Assembly (NCBI GenBank): GCA_037126765.1
Contig: JBBCBC010000025.1
Location: 13,857,639 to 13,921,638, forward strand
Length of the DNA stretch: 64,000 nt
DNA from: Stenogyne calaminthoides
Lineage: Eukaryota; Streptophyta; Magnoliopsida; Lamiales; Lamiaceae
Direction of reading: 5' to 3'
A program made the position numbers and the translations under genes. Positions within the stretch are counted from its first letter, which is position 1. Each line of letters starts with the position of its first letter. The notes below the pieces were generated by a model. The model worked only from the letters and a program-made list of their open reading frames with translations. It was not told the origin of the DNA and made no database searches. Positions 1 to 11,764 of the stretch are shown piece after piece.

Positions 1-228
1 TACAAGGAATGTGAATAATACATGATGATGGAAAATGATTATCATAACCATAGGTTTTGTTTAGTCTGCCAAAGTTGTTTTAGATATGGTAGTAACTTGA
101 TTGATTTCTTCTTTCAAGAGAATAACATTATTTAAATGACTTTTGTTTAAAATAATTTGGATGAAATAGCCGTTACACTCCACTCAAAAACCTGGGGAAT
201 GACCAACTCCCCAACCTTCTCCTATAAA

Positions 229-420
229 ACTTATTCATACTATAAAATTGATATCATTATAATCATAAATTGATACCACTACTTTTATAAATTAATATCT
301 ATAATATTTAATGTTATGACCTAAATTTTACAAGTATAATGGTATCAATTGATAAATATTATAGTATCAATTTATAAATATAATTATATAAATTTTATAC
401 TATGAATAAATCTCACTGGA
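229..420. repeat. AT-rich inverted-repeat element, MITE-like
   Basis: The left part reads TTCATACTATAAAATTGATA and the right end, read on the minus strand, begins TTCATAGTATAAAATTTATA. Inner copies of ATTGATACC also face each other. This looks like a small foldback MITE of unassigned superfamily. No clear target duplication was found, so the borders are approximate. Confidence 0.4.
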
Positions 421-1181
421 AGCCTACTTATTTTTTAATACGAGGCGACTTCAACAAGTTTTGAAAGTTTGGAATTTGTATATAGAGTTCTCTGTTAATA
501 TCGATTGTCTTTCTCTTACAAAATGACTAGCTCAAGCAATCCCATCCTATTTTATGAGGGGAATTAATTTTCTTGTAGCTAATTTCTAATAGGGGTAGGA
601 AGGCTGGGTCTTGTACGCACCAAGAGACAACCGCATCGTGCACTTCACAGTGTATTTTAAAAGCATACAACTGGTTACACTAAAAAGTGCAACTTATTTT
701 ACGAACACATGTTGCAAATTTCAGAGTAACGAGTTGTATTTTTATAATACATTATGGATTGTACGATACACAAGAAACCTACTCGGGCAAAAAATGATTG
801 GATGAATTCAGACTTGGAACAAGCCTCTTATTTTTTCTATTTCAATGCTCGTAATAGCTTTATAAACGCTATTATATAAGTACATGTTAGGCTACAAGTT
901 ACAAGAGTAGTGTCAACTTAGTTTTTGATATACAATAGAGAAACAAGAATTGCAACAAGTATTATCAAGAAGGAAGCTATAAACCTTGCAGGTTCATTCC
1001 TCACTACACCAACAGCTTGGAGTGCTTTTTCTGCCAAGCCCCCACCCAAAAACAATCTCCTCAAACCTGAGAATGAATTTTGTATAAATACTCATGTACC
1101 ATGCAAAAATAAATAAAAGCAAAAATCACTATAGGGACAACCAGATGATGGTGAAAATCCAGCTTAGAGAAATGTGGCAAC

Positions 1182-1362
1182 CAGGGACGGATCGGGGGTG
1201 GAGTCGCCCCCCTTGGGATTAATTTTTTTTAATATATATAGAATTTTATTTATTTATGCCTTCAATTCATAAAATTGTCATTTTGCTCTACTTAGATTAT
1301 AAATTTTTTTCCCTCTTACTTTAAAATTTCGTACCCCCTAGATCCCCTTAGATCCGTCACTG
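1182..1362. mobile_element. hAT-like MITE, 181 bp
   Basis: The left end CAGGGACGGATC and the right end GATCCGTCACTG are inverted repeats with one mismatch. The flanking 8-mers GTGGCAAC and GCTGCAAT agree at five of eight positions, as expected for an aged 8-bp hAT target duplication. The AT-rich interior has no coding capacity. Family assignment is by end sequence and duplication length only. Confidence 0.6.
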
Positions 1363-2039
1363 GCTGCAATCACTATGACATGAGATTAACAGAAAAAACT
1401 TTTCATCTATGATAGTCAACTACATAGTTAATATCAATTTACATCTTGTAACTTAAGGTGGATCCATCCAATACTAGTACTTTATAAATTTTAGTCCTGG
1501 CCTGTCCAGTTTAAGTCCTAAGTTTCCAATTTCAGCCATGTCTAAGCAATTTTTGGTCGATTTTAATCTTTCCCGTGAAAAAGGACTAAAATACTGGACA
1601 AAAAAGAACTGATTTCGGACACTCTAGCACTAATATTGACAAAGAGTGAGAGAGGAAGGTGGGGGGGAGGGGGAAAGAGAATCTCAGCTCAAATAGCTGG
1701 TTTACGCCTTACTTTCTATTCCCGTTGGCAGTCGACCCTGCTTCGCCGCTGCACCCTGCACCAGACAACTATAAAGTTAGCAAATTATAAAGTAGATAAA
1801 ACTTCCACCAAGGCCATGTTTATTTATCAAGAAGGATTAATGTGGGATAGATTATTTATTGATAATAGTATAGGACTGAGGACTTATTTTTATATTTTCA
1901 TTCAATCTATACTTTTGAGGGATAAAATTGATCACAACTCAGACCCCACCCCGACCAAAATTTTCAAATCACCCATTAATTGAACAAATTCAATCATTCA
2001 AAGTAACCCAGGACTTAAAGCTTACACACATTTATGACT

Positions 2040-2413
2040 AGAGGTGGTTCGGTACGGTATACCAAATATACCGAACCATACTGTTTATCGTACCGAAAAT
2101 TACGGTATCTAAAAATCCACACAGATACTGTGCCGAAAATTTTGGTATATACGAAATTATATAAAATATGGATACCATTTCATGCTGAAAATTCGGTATA
2201 CCGTCCATACCGTATTATACTGAAATAACCAATTTACTATTTAATGACGAAAATTCGGTTTACCGTTTCATACCATGATCGATACCGAATTCTTGTAGGA
2301 ATTTTTTCGGCATGACAACAAGATACCATTACTGAAAATTTCGATAAATTCGGTATTTTTCACCACGACAAGTACGGTATACCAAAAATTTCGATATTTC
2401 TCACCCTAATTTA
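2040..2413. repeat. Palindrome-rich CGGTATACC repeat next to the FKBP stop codon
   Basis: The tract contains many related copies of CGGTATACCG and GGTATACC in both orientations, mixed with CGAAATTTT-like words. It ends about 13 bp before the FKBP stop codon (2426), so it probably occupies the 3' UTR or its edge. It resembles a plant MITE or non-autonomous element with many internal palindromes. The class is unknown. Confidence 0.45.
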
Positions 2414-2425
2414 GGTCTACTCAAA

Positions 2426-5400
2426 TTAAACTTCCTCACTTACTGCAGATTCAGCTTGCTCCAGCTTGTTCATCTTTTTCAAAATACTACCATAAAATTG
2501 TGCTTCTTTCCTGTCATATTCCTTCACTTTCTCCTTCAGAGTTCTGTATCCTTTTCTCACATCCCTACAAACGCACATTATAATTTGATTTAAAACGTCA
2601 TACAAGAAAGCAAGGCTCAAATTTAAGTAGCATACATGTTATTAGGATCTATCTCAAATGCTCTCTTGATATCTTTTTCTGCTAAGTCCAACTCAACAAG
2701 ATTCATGTATGCTTGTGCCCTTCTATAAAGTGCCTTCACATTTTTATTATCAGTTTCCAGCACTTTTGTGCATAGTTTCTCTGCCTCCTTGTAATTCTTC
2801 AGTTTAAGTTTGCAAGCTGCATTGTTGAGATTGCACAAGATTTTAAGAACCTTCGCCTTTTCCTTCTCTTCCTCATTAAAAGAGTGGTCATAATCAATAA
2901 ACCCCACAGCCTGAGTACACCAAGATTTTATTAGAAAAATACTAAAAGCAACCAAAGTCAATCCACACAATTAGGGAAAATAAGTTTTTTTTTTAGTCAT
3001 GTTAACTCCTATTTCGGTGTCAGTTGACTTTCAGGGATTGAAATAGTCCCCTAATCAATATTTCTACATTTTGGTCCGGTAACCACCATGTGGACGAATT
3101 AGAATCTTTCCACTCAGTGGATGTTTCACCTCTACAGCCAGTTAAGAGACCAACATGTCAAAAATTAAAAGTTATATGCCTATTTTCAATTTGTGAAAAT
3201 CGACAAATAAGGATAGTTTATAAGGCTAAAAAAACTATTTTCCTCACAATTTATAATGAGCATACCGTTTCGTATCTCTTGGAGGCTCGCTTATATTTTC
3301 CATTTCGAAACCATACGTTTCCTTCCTCCTTCTTCTTCTCTGCAGAAGAAATCTTTTCCTCTGTACTCATATCCCAAGACTCCTTTTCCTGCAACCAATT
3401 AACTGTTGTCATTCCAAAACTGTTCTTCCTTGAAGAAGTTCAAATGGTTAATTGCATAAAAATCACGAAATTTTAATGTTTCTTCAAGTACAACGTATGT
3501 TTTTAAAATTCGCAATTTGATGTGCAAACTTTTTTAATATTGCAATTATATCATATGACTATTTCCTGGCAAATTATGCTGACGTGCCAGCCAGAAAATC
3601 TTTGAAAAAGTTGCAAATAAATTCACCACTTCTAATTTTTTGCAATTTCATACACTGTCACGTCAACAAGACTTGCTGGTAAACAGTCATGTGATATAAT
3701 TGCAACAATTTGAGAGGTCGTATATAGAAGTGGAATTTTAAAAACATATGTTGTGATTGGAAAATGTGAAAATATCGCAATTTATTTTGCAATTAACCAA
3801 AGTTTAAAGGCATAATTGCAAATAAAATTACAACCTTTTCGCAAATTGTAATCTAATCTAAACTTCTGAATCTTGGTAAATAAAACCTCAATTTAATTTT
3901 TTTTATTTTGTAATTCGAACCAATGGGCAGATTCGCTCCTGCCCGAAAATGATGTGTCAGTCTACCAGGAAACGAATATTAATCATATTAACATGTTTAG
4001 ATTTGTTGGGATGGAAACAAATAATTTATCATCATTTTCAGCAGGAGCAAATTTGCCTGATGGTTCGAATTGCAAATATTTTTTAATTTGAGATTTTGTT
4101 TACCAAGATTCAAAAGTTTATATTATATTGCAATTTGTGAAAAGGTTGTGGTTTTATCCGCAATTAAGCCAAGTTTAAATGGTCATTTCACTGACCTTGA
4201 TGAAGGATACCATCTCAACTTCATAATACACAACAGAATTCCGAGGCACAGCTGCGAGCTCCTGGCTAGATTCAGACTGCCCAAACGCATACTCGGGCTG
4301 AATTGTTAGAGCTGCCATCTCCCCTTTCTTCATAGTCTTTACACCTCTATCAAGCCCTTCAATAACTTGCTCTTCGTCCACCTTGAATTCAAATAGCTCA
4401 TCATCGTGACCTTTTCTGACAAAAACAGTTCCATCATAAAGCTTGCCCACCAACTTTAATTGCACAGTTGCACCATCTTTTGGACGATCATACCCCTCTC
4501 CTTCCTTGATGATCTTTTTCACAACTTTTTGGTCATTCGTAACATGAGAAACTGTTTTCCATGAGACCAACTCCAGAATTATCAGAAGAGTAGCATTCGG
4601 GGGCACATCGGAAATGACAGTTGTGCCCTTCTCTCCGAACCCGTATTCTGGCTTCACTGTAAACAGTGCTTTTTCTGCCTTTTTCATTGTCTTCACAGCT
4701 TTGGAAAGAGCAGGACAGAAATGACCGTCTTTTACGGTAAATTCCACCCCATCTACTTTAGACACTAGTGTTCCATCTTCAATCTTAACCTCGTATTTTA
4801 CATATACTTCGTCCAGGTCTTTAGGGTTTTCCCAACCCTCTCCTTTAGACAATACTTTCTTAAAGATTCCACCATCTTTGCATATGTCTTTCACACTTGA
4901 CCAAGAAATCAATTCCACTTCGAACTGTAGAGTTGAATTGCCAGGTATTGTTGGAGGGGATCCAGATTCTCCGTAGGCCAGATCTGGAGGTATGGTAAAA
5001 ATGGCCTTTTCACCTTTCTTCATTGTCTTGATACCTTCATCCCATCCTTTTATAACATCGCCTGCAAAACGAACGAGAGTTTGTTTAAAGGCAAAAATAC
5101 TTCTAGGCACCAGTTGCACCGTGCATTTTTAAATATTATTAGTTTTTTTTTTTTTATAAAAAATATTAGTTGGTCAGTGTTAGCCGTTTTCACTGAACAT
5201 TGTTAGTTGCCTTCATTGAACAGTATTAGTTCTGCACCACTGCACCCAAGTGTTACTCTTGTTTTAAAATACAAAAGAACTTCTCTGGAACTCTTAGAGT
5301 CTTAAAGGAAAGTTGTGGATATAAGCAAATTGCAAATTGCCATGCATAAATGCGAAGTAATTTGCAAAGTTGGTCCTATATCTATTGGGGGTGTTGGCGA

Positions 5401-7566
5401 TTTTAGTCCCATAAGAATTGGTTTTCTCAATTAAATCATATAACTTCTATAATGGTGTAATTTTAGTCCTACATTGACAAGGTTGCAGGATTTTTGCACG
5501 TGCCACTCACGTGAGCTGCCGGAATTCCATGTAGCAACCTGACTAATGATGTGGCGTCGCTTACGTGGCATAGTGAGAGCCCAACATGTTAATTTCAATT
5601 AATAAATCACAAATTTATTATCATTCTGAAACAAAAATGGTCAATATAAGACTAAAATCGCATCCTTTTTAAGTTATGGGATTTAACTGAAAATATTGAT
5701 TCTTATGGGATTAAAATCGTCAACACCCAATAAATATGGGACCAGTTTTGCAATTTACTCCATTAATGTGTATTCTGGTATATATTAAAAGTTCGCCATC
5801 TGTAAAGAGCATAAGCTAACCACTGACATCAGTAATTTCTATTTGGTCAATCATATACTGCAGACATCAAAACAACTTGATCTCAAATTTAATCGCTCGC
5901 GTCACCTAGAACATACCAAGTGCTGGTTCTACAAATAAAATTATCATTGATGAATCAACAACTTCTACCATCATTCTCCATTCACAGTTATATAAGCTCG
6001 ACATAATAGAAAATGTGATTTTTACCTGGATCTGAAACTAAATTTGAAGTCAGGTGAATGGAATATAACAGATAATATAATATAAGTATTACTATCCTAT
6101 GATTCCTATCTAAATCTAGAATTCCTCTTTCCGTGCAATCAGTGTTTTTAAGTCATAAATGAAAATTACAATTAGAATATTAAGAAGCCTAAACAATTCA
6201 AAAGGTCAAATCAAAATAACATTTAAACGATTCAATATTAACCTTCATACCCTACCTCATGTTCTGCAATTTCTGTAACCTCACAAAGGAACCTCCCAAC
6301 AGTGATTTCAATGGTTATGAAACTAGTTGAGCATAGATTTACACGTTTCAGTATATACTGCTATTAATCTTAAATTGATTGAAGCTGCACACTTTTATTG
6401 AAACTACTTGTCACCTTTTAACTTGGAATATTAAGGTTCACAGTGACATTTTCAACAGAATATACTTCTTGAGTCTTTTTTTTTTTTTGATCGGGCAAAG
6501 TTAGTTGTTAGTAGTTAGTATACACCAAGCACCCAAATACTCCACGAAATCACCAATCCACCTTATAACTCCTATAACTCCAAATTCGTTCCCAAAGGGA
6601 ATTGAACCTGGGTCTCCCACTCAAATGAGGAGCCCAGTGGCCAGGTGGGCTAAGCCCCCTGGTTACTTCTTGAGTCATTTATTTTCAATCGTGCCAGAAA
6701 AGTGCATGACAGCATGAGCTAGATAGAGTTTCAAGTTGGCCCGCAATACGATTGGAACCATGATTAGTTCCAAGAAAAGATAAAACGGTTGCGCAAATCA
6801 AAAGTCTAAAACATAAAATACAATCAAATTCAGCATAAAGCATTACCTGAACTAAGTACAAAACAGCAAGTTAAACACCCTGTACTATACCTAAACTGGA
6901 ATTTAGAAAGTATATAGCAATGTTTATAAGATATAACTTCAAAGATCTTTTATATGGCTTCTTATATCTAAACTAAAAAAGACCAATCACCAATGTCCAT
7001 AAAGAAGCATGGCCATAACCTTTCATGGTTCAAAATGGTCTGATTCTTTCACCCTGAATCACCATAGGACTTCATGAACCATTTTCACATAAATCAAACA
7101 CAAACTGAAAATAGCTCAACATCAAACCAAGTAACAAACTAAAATCTAAATACACTAATCATTTTCCTTTATGTAACAAAACCTCCAACACATACCTTGG
7201 CCTAGCTTAAATATGAAAGGCGTCCCTCGGTCAACGCTCGAATCGAACTTAGTCCCATCCAACAAAGTACCCACATAATGAACTGCATCAAATTAATTGA
7301 AATTAAAAGAATTCCATCTTCAAGAACAACGAAAACGAAAAGGGCAAAAATGTACCTTCAACTTCATCGCCGGAATTGGGTTTCTCCCAGCCCTCTCCCT
7401 CTCTAAGAAGCTTTTTCTTCATCCCATCTTTCCCAATTTCTCTCTCTTCTCCCACTTTCGGAATCGGAGCTGCCGCAGGAAAGTCCACGTCATCTCCGGC
7501 GTCCATTTCATCGCCCATACCAATTTCGTTGCTTCCATAAGGTGGGAACTCGAAATCGTCTTCCAT
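2426..7566 (-). CDS. FKBP62: Multidomain FKBP-type peptidyl-prolyl cis-trans isomerase (ROF1/ROF2-like), six exons
   Basis: Co-chaperone immunophilin that isomerises Xaa-Pro bonds; in plants ROF1 and ROF2 bind HSP90 and act in heat-stress memory (family knowledge). Exons on the minus strand: 7566-7356, 7282-7196, 5061-4196, 3388-3266, 2910-2636 and 2564-2426. All introns are GT-AG and the exons sum to 1701 bp (566 residues plus stop), close to the 551 of Arabidopsis FKBP62. FKBP domain 1 (about 45-153) keeps the pocket residues in HYVG, KFDSS, VIKGW and AYGE. Domains 2 (about 163-270) and 3 (about 283-388) lack the pocket tryptophan and are probably structural. TPRs follow (about 395-520; KALYRRAQAY seen), then a Lys/Glu-rich tail typical of the calmodulin-binding end. 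The start is the first ATG, before an acidic leader. Introns 2 and 3 carry MITEs and a SINE. FKBP62 versus FKBP65 cannot be settled here. Confidence 0.93.
3448..3796. mobile_element. MITE in FKBP intron 3 (first of a tandem pair)
   Basis: Terminal inverted repeats: TTAATTGCATAAAA at the left against GCAATTAA at the right. Inner parts also pair, for example ATATCATATGACTATTTCC with a near-complementary stretch about 100 bp later. It is flanked by AAGTTCAAATGG (3436-3447) and AAGTTTAAAGG (3800-3810), which look like aged target duplications of 9-12 bp. That length suggests a Mutator-type MITE. No coding capacity. Confidence 0.6.
3811..4168. mobile_element. MITE with about 170-bp inverted repeats in FKBP intron 3
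   Basis: Nearly the whole element folds on itself. CACAACCTTTTCACAAATTG, read on the minus strand from the right end, matches ACAACCTTTTCGCAAATTGT at the left, and the match runs on through CTTGGTAAA and GCTCCTGC. Flanks are AAGTTTAAAGG (3800-3810) and AAGTTTAAATGG (4171-4182). It lies immediately 3' of the donor site of the large third exon (4196). Confidence 0.7.
5103..5250 (-). repeat. Short repeat with GTTGCACCGTGCA end, FKBP intron 2
   Basis: It carries CAGTTGCACCGTGCATTTTT, AATATTAGTTGGTCAGTG, AACAGTATTAGTT and CTGCACCACTGCACCC. A related copy in the opposite orientation lies at 36366-36546 in SEC23 intron 11, and another end-like GGTGCACCGTGCA occurs at 8103. It is probably a dispersed MITE family. 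Exact termini were not resolved. Confidence 0.45.
5357..5758. mobile_element. MITE of about 400 bp in FKBP intron 2
   Basis: The left end GTAATTTGCAAAGTTGGTCC pairs with the right end GGACCAGTTTTGCAATTTAC (read as is). The inverted repeat continues inward for about 60 bp through GGTGTTGGCGATTTTAGTCC and its partner. The interior is non-coding and contains CACGTG-type words. It is a non-autonomous DNA element, probably Mutator-like by its long inverted repeats. Confidence 0.7.
6476..6663 (-). mobile_element. tRNA-derived SINE, minus orientation, FKBP intron 2
   Basis: Read on the minus strand, a tRNA-like head carries a B-box-like GGTTCAATTCC. The body contains ATTTGGGTGCTTGGTGTA and the element ends in GATC followed by poly-A (poly-T on the plus strand). 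The 13-bp duplication TACTTCTTGAGTC flanks it perfectly at 6463-6475 and 6664-6676. A second member of the same family is at 35328-35506. Confidence 0.85.
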
Positions 7567-7604
7567 GTCAACAACCCTTTATCCAAAACAGTAGTCCTTG
7601 ACAA

Positions 7605-7725
7605 TTCAAGAATGTTTTCTAGAAAAATGGGGTTTTGATAGAGAGTATGTGGGTGCCTCTAGAAAAATCTAAAAGCGAGTTCAAAGGTGGAGTGTTTGTG
7701 AATGGAGATTGTGTCTAGAAAGTTC
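7605..7725 (-). promoter_or_regulatory. Heat-shock element cluster upstream of the FKBP gene
   Basis: TTCAAGAA (7605-7612), TTCTAGAA (7617-7624) and GAAAGTTC (7718-7725) are three perfect two-unit heat-shock elements (TTCnnGAA or GAAnnTTC). They lie about 40-160 bp upstream of the ATG, with a further TCTAGAAAA at about 7659. This fits heat-factor control known for plant ROF genes. The nearest sites may lie in the 5' UTR. No clear TATA box was seen. Confidence 0.65.
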
Positions 7726-7726
7726 C

Positions 7727-9188
7727 ATGCTCTTGGTGATGGATTTGCAATGGTAGGTTGGTAGTTGGTTCGAATTAGAAACAGGGGTGTCCACTAGTGC
7801 ACAATATCATCAGTTCCATATATTATGTTTCACCCTGTGTTTCATAGGGAAGTGTAATGGGTAAAAAAAATTAACGAACCACCATTACCCTTGATTCATG
7901 TGTTAAAGATTCAAAAAGTGAAATAATCTTGGAATACAAAAAAGTAGCACAGAAGAATTGATTTGTGTCCACTAGACCAGATACAAACCGGCTCCGACTG
8001 GTCCAAAGCCTTGGAACTGGATCATCTCTATTTGAGGTTTCCTAAATTTCGAGATTCTACGCTTTGGCTATATTTATTTCGGCTAAGTCTTCTATGCATT
8101 CAGGTGCACCGTGCACTCGTAGTTTAATTTCGAAATATGCAATTTATTATATTGAAAGATGTAATTTATTTACACTGAACCGTGCAATTATTAATATATA
8201 AATTTTTAAGGAAAAAAAATTAATAATAAAAATATAAATAATTATGTTGAGAATGAGATATGGTGTAATTTTGTTTCTCCACTTTTTACCAAGGGCGTAG
8301 AAGTTGGAAGTCTGGGCGTTTTATGGCCGACCAGGCTCCGCCTAGGCTTGTCCTTTTTTTTAAAAAAAATTTCCAACACAAAAAATAATAAAAATTTAAT
8401 AATTTATAATTAACATAGAGTATTGAGATTCCACACCACTAGGTCGTGTTTATCGCCAGGATCTTCAATTCTTCACAAAACTTAGGTGCAATCGCATGTC
8501 ATTCCTCTCAACTTCAATCTAATTCACAAGAAAAAAATGCCCAAATTCAAAAACCACTATCAAATTCTACAGACATTGCGATCCAAACAATAGTAAGTCA
8601 AAAGAAATTACTCTAACTCGGATGTAGCCATTGAAGCACAATTGCACAAGTGTCGGGCTTGGTCGCTGAGTTGCTCGAAGTGCGGTGCGGTTGCGCGAGG
8701 GCGGTGGGCAAGGCGGCTGAGGAGCGGTGAGTTTAGGCGTTTAGGGGCTAGGCTTTCGATTTTTTTTATGTGTTCTACTTCGCGTCCATGACTGACCGCA
8801 ATGAGGGTGAAGAGTATATTGTTTCATTTGTTTTTTATTTTAAAAAAATGATTGCAAACTGCCCAGAGCCGGAACCAATTCGGCCACTTAGGCGGCGCCT
8901 GGCACAAGTCATGATTTTTTTGGTCGATTTCAAAAAAATGGGGTGGGCGGCGGCCGCCTAGGCGGCCGAAGTCATATATGAGACAAAGATCCACTAGGTG
9001 TGAGAACATGTCATACTACCCACCAAGGCCTACGACCCATCTTACGACACAAACTACTTAAGCTCAACTTGAATTGACCTTTTTTACAAACAAGTGGGCC
9101 TAGACTTTTTAAAAGTCTATTTATTTATACATTCTAGATTTGAGCCATTTCAAAAGCTTTTTAAGCTCAACAACAAATCGACTCGATC

Positions 9189-9242
<54 letters not shown>

Positions 9243-9576
9243 ATATAAAATACTATATATTCATTTATTAACTTTTATAATAATAAAACTATATTATTAA
9301 TAAATTTAAAAAATATATATTTAAACGAAATATTCAATTAAATAAACTTAACCATCCATAAATCTTAACTCTTGTTTAAAATAGAATAAAATAAACAAAT
9401 CTTATAATCACAACATTAATATAATTATTTTTAAATTTTAAATATAAGGTGGCATGAGCATAGAAAGATTTAAGCAAGCTTTAATGTCAAACTCGTTTTT
9501 AAAAAAAATAAGGTTTGAGCCTACTATAAAGGCTATCACATATAACGAGAAGTCAAGCTAATCATGACATATTTCC
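7727..9576. other. Intergenic region between the FKBP gene and the Sirevirus
   Basis: No gene was recognised. From about 8310 to 8975 there is a GC-richer repeat mosaic with several GCCTAGGC or CCGCCTAGG palindromic words (8334, 8908, 8955) and a GCGGCCGC site. It is probably a degraded repetitive element of unknown class. From 9000 the sequence is very AT-rich. Confidence 0.5.
9192..9240. repeat. (TA)n microsatellite
   Basis: About 24 uninterrupted TA units. Any open frame here encodes only alternating Tyr-Ile and is not a gene. Confidence 0.95.
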
Positions 9577-11537
9577 TGTTGGTCTCAGTGCTAACGAGTC
9601 TCACACGTGTATTGGGGGAGGAATACACATGTTCAATTGATTTTTCTTTTTTTCTTCATCGAGGTCGATGGGGGGAGTTATCCCGATATTTTTGTCCCGA
9701 GAACCACGGATTGCCTCGAGTCAAAATCCCATCGAGACAATGATCCCGAAGCCGCTTTGAAGCTTCAGATTAGCCTAACCGATCTGAATTTATCAGAGAT
9801 CCTCGAGGAGCTTGGATCGATAATTATCTTTATGAAACTTTCAAGAGAGTTAGTTCAGTTTGGTAACTATCTGTTCTAGCTACTCAAGTGTGCGGAATGG
9901 TTGGCCTAAGTTTATACTCGTTTTAACTTTGCTGAAATATCTTCTTCCTTTAATAAAACAGTGATTAAGGTTGTGACCAATTTTATGCAGTTCAGTAGAT
10001 TGGTTCCAACTGAATATCAGTGAAATATGCTTTCAGTGAAAAATATGTAACAGATAAAATGCAAGATGTAAAGTAAACAACACAAAGAATTATAGTGGTT
10101 CGTAGACTCAAGCTCCTACGCCCACTCTCTCTCGATCTTCGAGAAATTCCTTAACCACTTCCTAAAGCTTTGAAAGTTAACTCACTGTAGCTTACTCACT
10201 TTTCTACCTTGAGTTTTTCGGGTCGACTCACTGCGCCTTACTAACTCAAACACATACAAGTGTTGAGACTACGACAAGTAGCTTACTAACTTCTTCTCTA
10301 GAGTTTTTTCGGGCTAACTCACCATGAAGCTTACGACTCTTTACAACTCTAACTCACCAACAAAACACACACAGACTACCTTAACAAAGGGTTTGGATTT
10401 TGGGTTGGTTTCCAACTAGGGTGAGATATCCTTTACAATAAGAACTAATGCAAGGGCTAGGATATCTCTTCTAAGCTTTGGATATATCTATCAATCTAGG
10501 CTTAGAATAGTGAGCTCTCTCCAATGTGAAACACTTGGGAAATTCTAGGGTTTTCGAAAGTGCTTCAATTTGCAATATCTGAATGAGCTCTTGAGTTGCT
10601 TTTTGAAATTTCGTAACCTCTCAATGTAAAAGGGTCTTTGGTATTTATAGCAACTTCACCAAGGTCACTCTTTGAAAAAACTATCCGTTGGAAGAGATAG
10701 CTTTATGAGTTTCCTCTTACGGTGTTTGATGAACGACTATTTTTAGGGTTTGAACACTCGCATGCATGTTTTAGGAAATATGCGATCATGTAGCCAATCA
10801 CCAATTTTTGCGATGGAACTTAAGATTCTTGACATAATTCAGTGGTCTGTCGCTTTTCGGTGTTAGTGAAATCTGTTGTGTTGTCTTCCTCTCGATTGGT
10901 TCTTGTCTTGATGAATGTAGACAAACAAAATGGCTCTTTTTGGTCAATCTCTCTGAATGAGACAACCTTAAACAACACTTAGACTTAGTTCTTTTTTGTA
11001 TGCGCACTAGAATGTTTTTGGGCAATATCTACTTTTTACGAACATGTGCGTTTTTCTCGGTTTTGTAGTCTTGAGATAGATATTATTGGTGCCTCTGAAC
11101 ATTCAGGTTATACTGAGTATTCAAGATCTTCTTGAGTCTTGATAACTCACCGAAGTCTTGATGTCTTCAAAGAACTTCATCGAGTCTTGATGTCTTGAAA
11201 GAACTTCATCGAAGTCTTAGGTGTGTTCAAAGAACCCATCGAGTCTTGATAATATCTCGATCTTCATTTCTTCAAAGATCTTCAAGACCTTTTTTGAACT
11301 TTCGGTTCTCTCGATTCTTGATTCCATTGATTCTTTAGTTACTCAGTACCTTCTGAGTTCTTCAGTAACTTCAAGATTTAACCTGATCTATATCTGCTAA
11401 CTATACATTGTGCAGATATCTTCCTAAACAATCTATGCTGAAACCTGACTCAGACTATCAAGATTATCCTGAACATGTCATACTTATGGGTTTTTGGGAT
11501 CTAATCAAAATTTCTTTATTAAATTCATCTCCCAACA
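9577..11537 (-). repeat. Sirevirus 3' LTR (left copy)
   Basis: The copy runs from TGTTGG to CCAACA, 1961 bp, and is clearly homologous to 21955-23875 along its length. On the minus strand a TATA box (TATAAATA, complement at 10642-10649) marks the likely promoter. Inside are imperfect tandem modules built on AACTCACYRWAGCTTAC-like words (10150-10370). The left flank TTTCC (9572-9576) is the only candidate target duplication; its partner is not available because the right side is truncated. Confidence 0.85.
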
Positions 11538-11556
11538 ATTTCCCCCTTTTTGATGA
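11538..11556 (-). promoter_or_regulatory. Polypurine tract of the Sirevirus
   Basis: On the minus strand, TCATCAAAAAGGGGGAAAT abuts the start of the 3' LTR. This is the usual position for plus-strand priming. The same tract abuts the right LTR at 23876. Confidence 0.8.
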
Positions 11557-11764
11557 TGCCAAAACCATCTTGTTACATTTAAGAAAACCTAACCTATCCT
11601 TAGGTTTCAGTTTATCTATTACAAACCAAAATGGTATTTCACCCAACAATTTTCTAAACAATCTGGCATATCAAGTAATTAAAGACATGTAAAAAGATAA
11701 TGAGATATTATCTTTTGAGCATAAAGATAAAATTTTCATTGATATAGGATAAGAGTAACAGGTT

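Larger units (their letters stand above)
1..2039. other. Intergenic region without a recognisable gene
   Basis: AT-rich DNA downstream of the FKBP gene. Only short open frames without recognisable domains occur. It holds an AT-rich inverted-repeat element (about 229-420) and a hAT-like MITE (1182-1362), listed separately. I see no promoter, RNA gene or conserved protein here. Confidence 0.6.

Noticed and set aside
9094..9300. Open frame of 68 codons
   Set aside because: Mostly the (TA)n microsatellite translated as Tyr-Ile; no gene.
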